In this document: positions 44,858-54,738 of the stretch, piece by piece
How the letters are laid out: each line of letters begins with the position of its first letter
Numbering within the stretch: position 1 is the stretch's first letter
Assembly (NCBI GenBank): GCA_045130235.1
Contig: JBGUPJ010000034.1
Span: 1 to 64,000 of the forward strand
Length of the DNA stretch: 64,000 nucleotides
Direction: 5' to 3'
DNA from: UBA1756 sp045130235
Lineage (GTDB): Bacteria; Bacteroidota; Bacteroidia; Bacteroidales; WCHB1-69
Notes under the pieces: generated by a model
Told to the model about the DNA's origin: nothing
Database searches by the model: none
The model's input: the letters and a program-made list of their open reading frames with translations, nothing else
Position numbers and translations under genes: made by a program

Positions 44858-45862
44858 TTATTTTGATAAAATGGCGAATGCGGCGGCGGTGGCATCGGTG
44901 ATGGAGTCGCGGATGCTCATGGGCTGCTTGGCGGTACCGGCGACGAAGAGACCGTCAATGGCGGTGAGGTTGTCGCCAAGATGAGGGGCCTGCGTAGCAA
45001 TGAAGTGATAGGGGGCCTCAATGCCGCATTTCTCAGCCAGCGTACGTGTTCCCGCCGACGGCTCCATGCCGGCCATCAGCACCAGCAGGTCAGTGGTCAT
45101 CTTCAGCGGCTGCCCGATGAGGGTGTCCTCGGCCTTGATTTGCACCTTGTTGTCGAAAGTGGCCGAAGCCTCTGAGATACGGCCGCGGATGAAACGGATG
45201 TCGTACTTCTCTTGCGCCTCACGGTACATCTCCTCAAAGCCCTTTCCCCACATACGTAAATCCATATAAAATATATAAATCAAGCAGTTAGGTAACTGTT
45301 TGCGCACTTCGATGGCTTGCTTCACGGCTGTCACGCAGCACACTTTCGAGCAGTAGTTGTTGCCCGACTTCTCGTCACGCGAGCCCACACACTGTAAGAA
45401 CACTACACGCTGTGCAGGTTCGCCCATGGAGTTGGTAATCTGATGGTGCAAAATCATCCTCTCCAAATCCAACGAATTGATGACTCCTTTGTAGATGCCA
45501 TATCCCAGCTCCTCCTTGCGGTGCGCATCGAAAATGGTATATCCGGTGGTAATCAGTACGTTATCTGCAATATAAACCTTTCCTTCCGAATCGTAAATCT
45601 TAAACTCATCATCCACCTTCTTCACGTCCACAATCTCCTTCTGGCAGTGCACTTTGATATTGTCAGGGAGCAGTTTAGCCTCCAGTTGCTTGGCTAAATC
45701 TTGTGCCGATGAAAAATCGGGGAAAAGGAAGGCTTTGTCGAGCACATTGGACAGTGGGGCGGCAGACTTCTCAAACAACATCACCTCACAGTCGTGGGCG
45801 GCCAGAACGGATGCGGCCTCAACGCCCGCAGGTCCTGCACCTATGATGGCTACTTTCTTCAT
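44858..45862 (-). CDS. HdrA-like FAD-dependent oxidoreductase
   Basis: The product is 334 residues. It starts with a dinucleotide-binding motif (IIGAGPAGVEAA), has FLQCVGSRDEKSGNNYCSKVCC, the cysteine-rich signature of HdrA-type proteins, and a C-terminal FAD segment (GLFVAGTAKQPMSIRDSITDA). It lacks the ferredoxin domains of full HdrA (usually 650 residues or more). It probably passes electrons between NAD(P)H and an iron-sulphur partner not found here. It starts the run that continues with yidC. Confidence 0.82.
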   Translation of the reverse strand: MKKVAIIGAGPAGVEAASVLAAHDCEVMLFEKSAAPLSNVLDKAFLFPDFSSAQDLAKQLEAKLLPDNIKVHCQKEIVDVKKVDDEFKIYDSEGKVYIADNVLITTGYTIFDAHRKEELGYGIYKGVINSLDLERMILHHQITNSMGEPAQRVVFLQCVGSRDEKSGNNYCSKVCCVTAVKQAIEVRKQLPNCLIYIFYMDLRMWGKGFEEMYREAQEKYDIRFIRGRISEASATFDNKVQIKAEDTLIGQPLKMTTDLLVLMAGMEPSAGTRTLAEKCGIEAPYHFIATQAPHLGDNLTAIDGLFVAGTAKQPMSIRDSITDATAAAFAILSK

Positions 45863-45941
45863 ATCCGACTTCTATTTCTTTTTTATAAAATGTTGATTTT
45901 GAATAATATATAGAATATGGTACTCTATACAGTTTCAGCGG

Positions 45942-45972
45942 CAAATTTACATAAACTTTTCGGATTTTCCAA
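45942..45972 (-). promoter_or_regulatory. Promoter of the HdrA-like/yidC run
   Basis: TTG at 45970-45972 and TAAATTTG at 45942-45949 on the minus strand are 20 bp apart, about 80 bp from the first start codon. Confidence 0.55.
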
Positions 45973-46032
45973 GGCTGTTTTCTCTATCGTTCAGCCCAAT
46001 AAAATAAGGGAATGGTGGTAGATGAAATGAAC

Positions 46033-46068
46033 AAAAAAAGCACCGAACTCGTTGAAATTCGGTGCTTT
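46033..46068 (-). terminator. Terminator after tRNA-Asn
   Basis: An 11-bp stem (46037-46047 with 46058-46068) is followed on the minus strand by a T7 run. Confidence 0.85.
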
Positions 46069-46075
46069 CGTTTTG

Positions 46076-46149
46076 CGCTCCCTCAAGGACTTGAACCTTG
46101 GACCCTCTGATTAACAGTCAGATGCTCTAACCAACTGAGCTAAGGAAGC
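46076..46149 (-). tRNA. tRNA-Asn (GTT)
   Basis: On the minus strand the acceptor arms GCTTCCT and AGGGAGC pair, the D-arm AGCTCAGTTGGTTAGAGC and T-loop GTTCAAG are typical, and the anticodon GTT lies in GACTGTTAATC. CCA is not encoded. Confidence 0.95.
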
Positions 46150-46167
46150 AGTGGTGTTTTGAGGATG

Positions 46168-46175
46168 CAAAAATA
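46168..46175 (-). promoter_or_regulatory. -7 element for tRNA-Asn
   Basis: TATTTTTG followed by CATCC on the minus strand, about 18 bp ahead of the tRNA. Confidence 0.6.
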
Positions 46176-46280
46176 CAACTTTTTTGTTTTGCTGCGCATC
46201 TTTTTTGAAAAAAATTTTTTCTACATCCTCAAAACATCACAATTTATTATAAATGACTATTTTACAAATAATTATTTTGT

Positions 46281-49115
46281 TTATTTAGTCTTGTTTTTGA
46301 AAGCTTCAGGATACATATAGACCTTCAGATAGTTCTGAATATCGAAGTTTTTTTGCATGAAGGCTGCAATATCCTTCACCGTGATCTTGCTCAAGTTCTC
46401 CTTCACGGTGTTCATCTCGTTCAAATCATCATTGTAGAGATACTGCGTGGCGATGTAAGAATGCCAGTAACGGTTGGTCTGCTGATCCTCTTCGGCATTG
46501 CGCAACATCTGCTCTTTCACCTTGTCGAGAGTGGCTTTCTTCGGTCCCTTCTTGATGAAGTTCTGGAGGATCTTGATGACAGCGTTCGACAGTTTGTCGG
46601 TGTTCTTCGAATCGCAGCTGAACAGCACCATGCACATCAGCTGGGAGGTGGGATATTTCTGGGCAGCCATCTGTACCATAGGACTATACACACCGCCCAT
46701 CTTCTCGCGGATGGTTTCCAAAAGTTCGATGGAAAGAGCCTCGTTGATCACCTCGGTCATCAGCTCGTTCGGCTCGTTCCACTCCAAGTCGTTGATGAAG
46801 GCCATACCTACCCAGCTGGCGGCATCCTCTTCACCAAAGTAAATTTCCTTGCTCACTTGCTTCTTCTCGTGTTTGCTGAACACCTCCGGACGGAATTTCT
46901 CTCTGTCGCTGGTGGTGGGCATGGAGGCGAGGTAGGTCTCCATCATGTTCTCCAACTCTTTCTGGTCGAAAGCGCCGGTGAAGAAGAAGGTGAAGTCGGC
47001 GGGGTTGGCGAAACGCTCTTTGTAAAGATACATAGCGCGGTCGTAATCCACCTTGTTGAGGAACTCCTCATCGTAAGTCATCATGTTGATCATGTAGGGA
47101 TCGCTGTAGATGCTGCCGATGAACTCGCCGATAAATTTGTACATGGGCTGCGACTGGATCATCTTGATCTGCTCGCGCGTCTCGTCCATTACGAGAGAGT
47201 AGGCAGCGGTATCCTCACGAGGATGCGTGAAGAAAGCGTTGATATACTGGCAGAAAAGGTCGAGGTCTTTCGGACTGGTGCTGCCGCTGAGACCTTCGCT
47301 GATAACGGAAATGTTGGGGCTGAGGCCGATTTTCTTGCCTTTCAGTTTCTTCTGCAAGGAGGCGTAGTCCATCTCGTTGATACCGCCACGGTCCACCATT
47401 TCGGAGGCGAGGGCGAGGGAGGGGATGTCGCACTCGTAGTACATGCTGTAACCGCCCTGGCTCGTTGCGGTGAACAGGATTTCATCGTTCTTGAAGTCGG
47501 TGTGTTTGGCCACCACCTTGATGCCGTTGGAGAGGGTGTATTCGGTAGCGCCCACCTCGGGAAGTTCTTTCTGGCTTATGATGCTGCCCTTCTTAAGTGT
47601 TTCTTTTTCAATAATTTCCTGCTCTTTGTAGTTGTCCACGTAGGGTTCTACATTGGCAAGAGATTTGTCTTTGATGATGGCGATCATCTCGGCTTCCGTG
47701 GGCACTTTCACACCCTCTTTTTCGGGAGCCATCACCACGGCCACAAAGTTCTCGTCCACAATCCATTTCTTGGCAAGGGCGTTCACCTCCTCCAAAGTGA
47801 TACCTTCGAGGTATTTCTTGGCGTAAGCGAGTTCGCGCTTAGCCCCCGGGATGGGCTCCTGATGCAGATAGTTGTCCACATACTCGCCAGCGAAACGGGC
47901 CGATTCGGTCTTGTCAACCTCCTTCACGGCACGCTCGTACTGCTCCATCAACGCCTCTTTGGCACGCTGCAGCTCGGTCTCCAAGAAACCATATTTCAGC
48001 ACGCGGTAGTCCTCGCGCAACAACATCTCGGCAGTCTCTTTGATGCGGTTCTCTTTGGCCATACCCACCAGTGTGTAGGCATCCATTTCGCCGATGAAGT
48101 GGCCGTATCCCACCGAGCTACCCACAGCGGGGCAGCTGGGGTTCTGCTGCAGTTCCTCCAAACGCGACTCAAACATCGAGTTGTACAGCTCCTCGACCAT
48201 GTGGTCGCGGTAGTCCTGGACGGTGGTCATGGGCTGATGTTTGAACTTGCGGATCATCATCACCTGGTTGCCACCAGCCTCTTTGTCGGTGCAAACACAT
48301 GCCAGAGGCTCCTTGTTGTCTTCAATCTTGGGATAAACCTTCGGACGGGCATTCTCTTTGGCCGGGATGGGGGAGAACTTGTCCTTAATCTGCTGCTCGA
48401 TTTTGTCCACATCGATGTCGCCGACCACAATCACAGCTTGCAAATCCGGACGATACCAGTCGTTGTAAAAACGACGGATGACCTCCGGCTTGAAGCCCTG
48501 GATGATTTCAATCAGACCGATGGGCAGACGCTGAGCGTACAGCGAGTTGGTGAACACCACCGGGAACCATTTCTTCTGCATACGGTCGCTGGCACCGTTG
48601 CCCATACGCCACTCCTCGGAAATTACACCGCGCTCGTCGTCAATCTCCTTCGGGTCGTAGAGCAGGCCGTGTGCCCAACCATACAATATATTGATACCGA
48701 AGTCGATGTGCTTCTGGTTGTCGGTGGGCATGGTGATCATGAAAACGGTCTCATCGAATGAGGTGTATGCGTTGATACCAACTCCGAAGGTGACACCAAT
48801 CTTCTGCAACTGGTCGATCATGTCGTTGTGCGGATAACCTTCGATGCCGTTGAAGGCCATGTGCTCGGTGAAGTGAGCCAAACCCTGCTGGTCGTCATCC
48901 TCCTGGCACGAACCGGCGTTCACTGCCAAACGGAACTCTACACGACCCTCGGGTTTTGCATTGTGACGGATGTAATATGTCAATCCGTTGTCCAATTTTC
49001 CGATTCTTACGTTCGGATCGTTGCCGATTTTGGCATCCAATTTCTGCGCATAGCTGCTGGGCATAAAGCCAAAACTAACCGCAACAATGGCAACAAAAAA
49101 CAGAATTTTTTTCAT
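46281..49115 (-). CDS. M16 family zinc metallopeptidase
   Basis: The product is 944 residues, pitrilysin-like with two M16 halves. A signal peptide (ends SYAQ) is followed by the inverted zinc motif HFTEH (about 82-86) and the downstream Glu region (DERGVISEEWR). The second half (about 520-930) is a non-catalytic M16 domain. In Bacteroidota these are periplasmic or outer-membrane-associated proteases that clear peptides. The gene stands alone between two tRNAs. Confidence 0.92.
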   Translation of the reverse strand: MKKILFFVAIVAVSFGFMPSSYAQKLDAKIGNDPNVRIGKLDNGLTYYIRHNAKPEGRVEFRLAVNAGSCQEDDDQQGLAHFTEHMAFNGIEGYPHNDMIDQLQKIGVTFGVGINAYTSFDETVFMITMPTDNQKHIDFGINILYGWAHGLLYDPKEIDDERGVISEEWRMGNGASDRMQKKWFPVVFTNSLYAQRLPIGLIEIIQGFKPEVIRRFYNDWYRPDLQAVIVVGDIDVDKIEQQIKDKFSPIPAKENARPKVYPKIEDNKEPLACVCTDKEAGGNQVMMIRKFKHQPMTTVQDYRDHMVEELYNSMFESRLEELQQNPSCPAVGSSVGYGHFIGEMDAYTLVGMAKENRIKETAEMLLREDYRVLKYGFLETELQRAKEALMEQYERAVKEVDKTESARFAGEYVDNYLHQEPIPGAKRELAYAKKYLEGITLEEVNALAKKWIVDENFVAVVMAPEKEGVKVPTEAEMIAIIKDKSLANVEPYVDNYKEQEIIEKETLKKGSIISQKELPEVGATEYTLSNGIKVVAKHTDFKNDEILFTATSQGGYSMYYECDIPSLALASEMVDRGGINEMDYASLQKKLKGKKIGLSPNISVISEGLSGSTSPKDLDLFCQYINAFFTHPREDTAAYSLVMDETREQIKMIQSQPMYKFIGEFIGSIYSDPYMINMMTYDEEFLNKVDYDRAMYLYKERFANPADFTFFFTGAFDQKELENMMETYLASMPTTSDREKFRPEVFSKHEKKQVSKEIYFGEEDAASWVGMAFINDLEWNEPNELMTEVINEALSIELLETIREKMGGVYSPMVQMAAQKYPTSQLMCMVLFSCDSKNTDKLSNAVIKILQNFIKKGPKKATLDKVKEQMLRNAEEDQQTNRYWHSYIATQYLYNDDLNEMNTVKENLSKITVKDIAAFMQKNFDIQNYLKVYMYPEAFKNKTK

Positions 49116-49195
49116 ACTTTTTATGGTTTAATTGTTAATAAATTATTGATTTTTAATTACTTACATTAACAAATAAAGCTAATTTTATGCTTATG

Positions 49196-49203
49196 CAAAA
49201 GTA
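49196..49203 (-). promoter_or_regulatory. -7 element for the M16 gene
   Basis: TACTTTTG followed by CATAAG on the minus strand, about 80 bp ahead of the start codon. Confidence 0.55.
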
Positions 49204-49283
49204 CATTAAATTGCCATTTCTACAACAATTTTATCCTTAATTTATTATAAAAATGAAGAAAAAAATTTTTTTTGAATATTATG

Positions 49284-49313
49284 TTGTGCGTGTTGAAAAA
49301 AGTTGTATTTTTG
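49284..49313 (+). promoter_or_regulatory. Promoter of tRNA-Phe
   Basis: TTG at 49284-49286 and TATTTTTG at 49306-49313 have a 19-bp spacer, a textbook Bacteroidota promoter ending 18 bp before the tRNA. Confidence 0.75.
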
Positions 49314-49331
49314 CAGCCTCAAATTCAGAGA

Positions 49332-49404
49332 GGCGCTGTAGCTCAGTTGGTAGAGCAGCGGACTGAAAATCCGTGTGTCACTGGTTCAACTCCAGTCAGT
49401 GCCA
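49332..49404 (+). tRNA. tRNA-Phe (GAA)
   Basis: The acceptor arms GGCGCTG and CAGTGCC pair, the D-arm is AGCTCAGTTGGTAGAGC, the anticodon GAA lies in GACTGAAAATC and the T-loop is GTTCAAC. CCA is not encoded. Confidence 0.95.
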
Positions 49405-49413
49405 CTCCACAAA

Positions 49414-49440
49414 AAAAAGACCACTTATGTGGTCTTTTTT
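49414..49440 (+). terminator. Terminator after tRNA-Phe
   Basis: A hairpin with GACCAC/GTGGTC core, A- and T-extended to about 11 bp, has a TTAT loop and T6. Confidence 0.9.
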
Positions 49441-49493
49441 ATTTTAAAGCATCAGAAAAAAACTTTTCTGACACTCAGAGAAAACAGGATTTT

Positions 49494-49796
49494 TTAGTCA
49501 TCCATGTCATCCATGTCATCCAAATCCATTTTAGCACCACCGAGGGCTTGCTTGAGCATTTCCTGTGCGCAAAGGGTGCCCACTTCTTCCATTCTCTTCA
49601 TCTGATCTTCGCTGAGTTTGTTGTTTTTGATGTCATCGCCATATTTTTCGTCAATTTCATTAGCGATTTTTTCTGCTTTCTCGAAATCGCCGGCTTTGCA
49701 AGCTTTTTCCATCTGGTTCATTTTGGAGTTGAAGCCGCATGACATCATCGCCACTGCCAAAAAGGCAATCATAGCAATAAATCCTAATTTTTTCAT
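49494..49796 (-). CDS. Small acidic lipoprotein
   Basis: The product is 100 residues. The N-terminus MKKLGFIAMIAFLAVAMMSCG looks like a lipoprotein signal with Cys at position 20. The rest is helical and charged (KACKAGDFEKAEKIANEI) and ends in the acidic repeat DDMDDMDD, encoded by a 9-base tandem repeat (49498-49520). The ATG at 49796 starts the signal; an earlier frame start lacks one. No family recognised. The length of the acidic tail may vary through repeat slippage. Confidence 0.75.
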   Translation of the reverse strand: MKKLGFIAMIAFLAVAMMSCGFNSKMNQMEKACKAGDFEKAEKIANEIDEKYGDDIKNNKLSEDQMKRMEEVGTLCAQEMLKQALGGAKMDLDDMDDMDD

Positions 49797-49947
49797 AGTA
49801 ATTAATTTTGGGTTAATAAAACGTTTACAGCGGCAAAAATACAAAAATTTGTTACATAAATCGTTTTTTTATTAAAAAAATTGCTCTGCGCGTCGGCCCA
49901 TATCAGCCTTGCCCATGTGCGCATGCCCTAACCATAGTCTCCTCCAT

Positions 49948-49985
49948 TTTAAAATTTTCAATTTTCCATTCTCAATTTTCAATTT
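49948..49985. repeat. AT-rich TTTTCAATTTTCCA-type repeat
   Basis: Four units of TTTTCAAT/TTTTCCAT type lie just ahead of the sufB promoter, related to the repeats at 51560-51595, 10979-11010 and inside vsr. Confidence 0.65.
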
Positions 49986-49990
49986 ATTCG

Positions 49991-49998
49991 TACTTTTG
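49991..49998 (+). promoter_or_regulatory. -7 element for sufB
   Basis: TACTTTTG followed by CAGC, 26 bp ahead of the start codon. Confidence 0.65.
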
Positions 49999-50024
49999 CA
50001 GCTTGCATTTTTGAGTGCGAAATT

Positions 50025-51476
<1,452 letters not shown>

Positions 51477-51484
51477 ACCTCGTT

Positions 51485-51595
51485 GTGAGACGCGTCCTGC
51501 TGTTAGAAACCTGTAATTTTGAGACGCGGCATGCCACGTCTCTACAATATAAAACCATTAATTTTCAATTTTCCATTTTCCATTTTCAACTTCCT
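51485..51595. repeat. GAGACG palindromes plus AT-rich repeat after sufB
   Basis: A degenerate GAGACGCGTCC element (51486-51497), an imperfect palindrome GAGACGCGGCATGCCACGTC (51521-51540, extending to 51542) and a TTTTCAATTTTCCA-type AT repeat (about 51560-51595) fill the gap. Confidence 0.75.
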
Positions 51596-51599
51596 CCCC

Positions 51600-52646
51600 A
51601 TGCACCTTGCAGATACCACCATCCAGCACATCGCGGTTCACGCCGTCGGCAACAAACAGTTAGACGAGCCCCTCACCCTCTCCCACGAACTGCTCAACGT
51701 GAGCGACGAGGTGAAGAACCTCCTCAAAACTTACTTTCTCTTCCCCTTCAAGTCGGAGGAGTATTTCCAGCTGTTCCACGAAGACGGAGTGGAAATGAAT
51801 GACATCTACAAGGCGGCCTCCGCCATCTTCGACAATCCCGACGATCTCCTCGAGCAGTCGCTCTACATGGCCCAGCACCTCTACAACCAGTGCACCCACC
51901 CGAAAATCAAGGACGGAGAGTTCTATGTGGTCTATTTCAAGGATTGCGTGTTGGACGATGAGCAGGTGGATGCCGTCGGACTTTTCAAGGCCGAGACCAA
52001 AGACTCGTTCCTGAAGATTCATCAGGAGGATGATAAGTTCGTGGTGGAAAGCGACTTCGGCTTCGGACTCAACAAGCTCGACAAGGGCTGTCTGATTCTC
52101 AACACCGAGAAGGAGCGTGGCTACGTGCTGTCGGTGGTCGATAACACCAACCGCGGGGGCGAGGCGCAGTACTGGATGGACGACTTCCTGCACTGCCGCC
52201 AACGCAAGGATGAGTATTACAACACCCAGAGTATGCTCACCCTCTGCAAGGAGTTTGTAACGGATTATATGCCAGAGCAATTCGAGGAGGAGATTTCCAA
52301 AGCCGACCAAGCCGAAATCCTCAACCGTACGGTCAACTTTTTCAAGGAGAACAAGACCTTCGAGATGGAGGATTTCAAGCAGGAGGTCATCGGCAACGAG
52401 GAGCTTATCGAGAGTTTCGACACCTACAAGGAGGAGTTCCAGCAGGCCAACGACATGGTGGTGCCCGACAGCTTCGGCATTTCCGACAGCGCCATCAAGA
52501 AACAGTCGCGCAACTTCAAGAGTGTCATCAAGTTAGACAAAAACTTCCACGTTTACGTGCATGGCGACACCAAGCGCATCAAGAAGGGCGTGGACCCCGA
52601 GACCGGCCTGAATTACTACCAGCTTTTCTTCGAAGAGGAGTACTAA
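51600..52646 (+). CDS. Nucleoid-associated protein (YejK/NdpA family)
   Basis: The product is 348 residues and matches the 37-kDa nucleoid-associated family: HLADTTIQHIAVHAVGNKQ at the N-terminus, KDGEFYVVYFKDCVLDDEQVDAVGLFK (about 105-130), KGCLILNTEKERGYVLSVVD and a C-terminal DNA-binding part (KLDKNFHVYVHG). It is likely a DNA-bound structural protein. ATG at 51600 is preferred since upstream codons encode AT-repeat residues (FNFPFSIFNF). Confidence 0.85.
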   Translation: MHLADTTIQHIAVHAVGNKQLDEPLTLSHELLNVSDEVKNLLKTYFLFPFKSEEYFQLFHEDGVEMNDIYKAASAIFDNPDDLLEQSLYMAQHLYNQCTHPKIKDGEFYVVYFKDCVLDDEQVDAVGLFKAETKDSFLKIHQEDDKFVVESDFGFGLNKLDKGCLILNTEKERGYVLSVVDNTNRGGEAQYWMDDFLHCRQRKDEYYNTQSMLTLCKEFVTDYMPEQFEEEISKADQAEILNRTVNFFKENKTFEMEDFKQEVIGNEELIESFDTYKEEFQQANDMVVPDSFGISDSAIKKQSRNFKSVIKLDKNFHVYVHGDTKRIKKGVDPETGLNYYQLFFEEEY

Positions 52647-52678
52647 TCGATACTATATAATATATGTAGTTTTTTTTT

Positions 52679-52845
52679 CATTTGGGCGGCCCGGCTCCCT
52701 GCGGTCGCCGTCGGGCTTTCCGTTTTACTCGCTTCGCTCGTGCTCACTCCAATCCCTGCCGCGCCGGAACCTCGGGACAGTGTTGGTATATTCTCTGCTG
52801 CCACGGGGTTACGGGCAACCACCCGGACGCACGCCGTGCGTCCCT
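52679..52845 (+). repeat. Dispersed GC-rich repeat, copy 2
   Basis: It matches copy 1 (33564-33745) from TTTGGGCGGCCCGGCTCC through the GACGCACGCCG palindrome (52825-52843). Copy 2 has a perfect palindrome (GGACGCAC/GTGCGTCC) where copy 1 is degenerate. Confidence 0.85.
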
Positions 52846-53100
52846 ACCGATGCCGGCGTTTGTAGGGCTGCCATAATATGACAGCCCTACTGTGTTAGAC
52901 ATTTCCATTAATGCCGCACCCCGTCAGGGGCGCGGGTGTGGATTCCGCCAGCATGTATCATCATCCATCCCGCCCGCGTCCCGACGGGACGCACTCCCAG
53001 TAACCTCAGACAAGGCCTCTTGAGGCCGCAGTCTGGGGTGAGGATGCCAGCACAATGACAAGCCTTGCAGGTTCAACTCCACCGCCGCCTTTCAAATGGA
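52846..53100. repeat. Repeat-rich gap with several palindromes
   Basis: No gene is seen between 52647 and 53372. This part holds a GTAGGGCTG/CAGCCCTAC hairpin (52862-52890), a CACCCCGTCAGGGGCGCGGGTG stretch related to the degenerate copy-1 tail, and a GGCCTC/GAGGCC hairpin. A GGTTCAACTCC T-loop-like string at about 53071 has no tRNA body. Confidence 0.55.
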
Positions 53101-53110
53101 GGCGTGAAGA

Positions 53111-53212
53111 AATCGGGCGGAGCGAGCGTGAAGAACGGCGAACTGTCCGAAGATGAGCGCAATGAAATGAAGCTCATCAAGTTTTTCGCCGTTTAGCGAG
53201 CTCCACCCGATT
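53111..53212. repeat. Nested inverted-repeat element
   Basis: Three nested stems fold about 102 nt: 53111-53122 with 53201-53212 (12 bp, one mismatch), 53135-53142 with 53185-53192 (8 bp perfect) and 53152-53158 with 53172-53178 (7 bp perfect). A perfect 14-bp hairpin (53253-53266 with 53275-53288) follows. The nested stems suggest a MITE-like or structured-RNA element. Confidence 0.7.
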
Positions 53213-53252
53213 TTAGCCGGAATTTGCACAGCGGCAAAGCGCATTTCTTTTC

Positions 53253-53288
53253 GTCTATTTTCTTTGTGCGCTTGCAAAGAAAATAGAC
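53253..53288. other. Perfect 14-bp hairpin
   Basis: GTCTATTTTCTTTG pairs with its complement around an 8-nt loop. A T7 run begins 7 bp after it, too far for a standard terminator. Confidence 0.6.
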
Positions 53289-53346
53289 AACACCCTCTTT
53301 TTTTAGAAAAAAAATAAATGGGTGTGATGCGACTTAAAAAAAGCTG

Positions 53347-53354
53347 TATATTTG
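53347..53354 (+). promoter_or_regulatory. -7 element for the yceD-rpmF operon
   Basis: TATATTTG followed by CAGCC, 18 bp ahead of the GTG start codon. Confidence 0.6.
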
Positions 53355-53372
53355 CAGCCCAATTTATAGAAG

Positions 53373-53912
53373 GTGAAAATCGACCCGAAAAGAGAAGAAT
53401 TTAAGCTGAGAATTTCCGGAGTTGAGCTCGGGATGCATTCATTTTCAATAGATTGCGACAACAGGTTCTTTGAACTTGCAGAGATTCCAGATTTGCAGGA
53501 AGGTGATGTGAAATTGCAAATCGAGATGGAAGTTTCTGAAAAAATGATCACGTTGGACTTCCAATTCAACGGCTATGTGATGCTGCCGTGCGACCGCTGC
53601 CTCGAGCCGGTGCGCGTCAACCTCGACTTCGACGAGCATCTGCTGGTCAAGTTGGTGCCGCAGGTGGAGGAGATGCAGCAGGAAGATGATATGTGGGTGG
53701 TGAATGAGAATGAATATGAGCTGGACGTGTTTCATTTTGTATATGAATCCATCATGCTGGCGCTGCCCATACAGGTGCTGCACCCCGACGATGAGAATGG
53801 AAACTCCACCTGCAATCCGGAAATTTTGAAAATTATGAATGAGCACTCTCCCGACACCAAAAAGGAAGACGAGATAGACCCGCGTTGGGAAGCCCTCAAA
53901 AAATTAAAATAA
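53373..53912 (+). CDS. yceD: YceD family (DUF177) protein
   Basis: The product is 179 residues with a GTG start; no in-frame ATG gives a full-length protein. The DUF177 core is present, including LPCDRCLEPV (about 71-80) and ELDVFHFVYESIMLALPI near 119. YceD sits next to rpmF in most bacteria and aids 23S rRNA accumulation. rpmF follows 27 bp downstream. Confidence 0.9.
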   Translation: MKIDPKREEFKLRISGVELGMHSFSIDCDNRFFELAEIPDLQEGDVKLQIEMEVSEKMITLDFQFNGYVMLPCDRCLEPVRVNLDFDEHLLVKLVPQVEEMQQEDDMWVVNENEYELDVFHFVYESIMLALPIQVLHPDDENGNSTCNPEILKIMNEHSPDTKKEDEIDPRWEALKKLK

Positions 53913-53939
53913 AGTTAGAACACTAAACAATAACAAGTT

Positions 53940-54128
53940 ATGCCACATCCGAAAAGAAGACACTCAGCAATGAGAAGAGACAAGAGAAGAGCACACGATT
54001 TCATCACCGCTCCCCAGCTGACCACTTGCAGCCATTGCGGTGCGGTCATCCTGACTCACAGAATCTGCCCTGAATGCGGATACTACAGAGACAGACAGGC
54101 CATCGAAATCAAGGGCGCTGAGGCCTAA
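53940..54128 (+). CDS. rpmF: Ribosomal protein L32
   Basis: The product is 62 residues with the canonical start MPHPKRRHS and four zinc-ribbon cysteines (CSHCGAVILTHRICPEC). It is a 50S subunit component, co-transcribed with yceD. Confidence 0.97.
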   Translation: MPHPKRRHSAMRRDKRRAHDFITAPQLTTCSHCGAVILTHRICPECGYYRDRQAIEIKGAEA

Positions 54129-54136
54129 TCCTTGAG

Positions 54137-54730
54137 ATGAAGCCAGCCGAAGCGATGGAATTAGTTTTCGCCACGCACAACCGGCACAAGTTACAAGAGG
54201 CAGTCGCAATAGCGGGTGCTTCTTGTGTCGTGTTCGGCCTTGACCATGTCGGCTGTTTCGATGAAATACCCGAAACCGCTGATACTCTGATAGGTAACGC
54301 CAAACAGAAGGCCGAATACGTTTACCAGAAATACCAAGTCAACTGTTTTGCCGATGACACCGGTCTCGAGGTGGAAGCCCTCGACGGCCGTCCGGGTGTT
54401 TACTCCGCCCGCTACGCCGGCGAGCATTGCTCCTTCCAGGACAATGTGAACAAGCTGCTGCAAGAGATGCAGGGTATCAGCAACCGCAAGGCCTGCTTCA
54501 AGACCGTGGTGGCCCTCATCCTCAACGGACAACGCTACGAGTTCGAGGGGCGCGTGGATGGCATCATCCTTCCTGAACCCATCGGCGACAGCGGCTTCGG
54601 CTACGACCCCGTTTTCATGCCCGACGGCTTCAACGTGTCGTTCGCCCAGATGAGCGACTTCGACAAGAACGCCATCAGCCACCGCGGTCGCGCCATCCGC
54701 AAAATGATGACTTTTCTGCAAACCCTTTAA
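54137..54730 (+). CDS. rdgB: Non-canonical purine NTP pyrophosphatase (RdgB/HAM1)
   Basis: The product is up to 197 residues: VFATHNRHKLQE substrate loop, FADDTGLEVEALDGRPGVYSARYAG and GDSGFGYDPVFMPD, ending SHRGRA. It hydrolyses dITP and XTP to keep them out of DNA. The start may be 54137 or the ATG at 54155 (MELVFATHN), which matches the family's usual N-terminus better. It begins 8 bp after rpmF. Confidence 0.94.
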   Translation: MKPAEAMELVFATHNRHKLQEAVAIAGASCVVFGLDHVGCFDEIPETADTLIGNAKQKAEYVYQKYQVNCFADDTGLEVEALDGRPGVYSARYAGEHCSFQDNVNKLLQEMQGISNRKACFKTVVALILNGQRYEFEGRVDGIILPEPIGDSGFGYDPVFMPDGFNVSFAQMSDFDKNAISHRGRAIRKMMTFLQTL

Positions 54731-54738
54731 ATCCCCCT

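Noticed and set aside
46353..48761. 802-codon plus-strand open frame antisense to the M16 protease
   Set aside because: It mirrors the M16 gene in the opposite strand, has no family motifs and is rich in His and Val as antisense frames are. The M16 product has clear motifs and a promoter.
53065..53090. tRNA-like T-loop string
   Set aside because: GGTTCAACTCC stands alone without paired stems, anticodon arm or acceptor arm.
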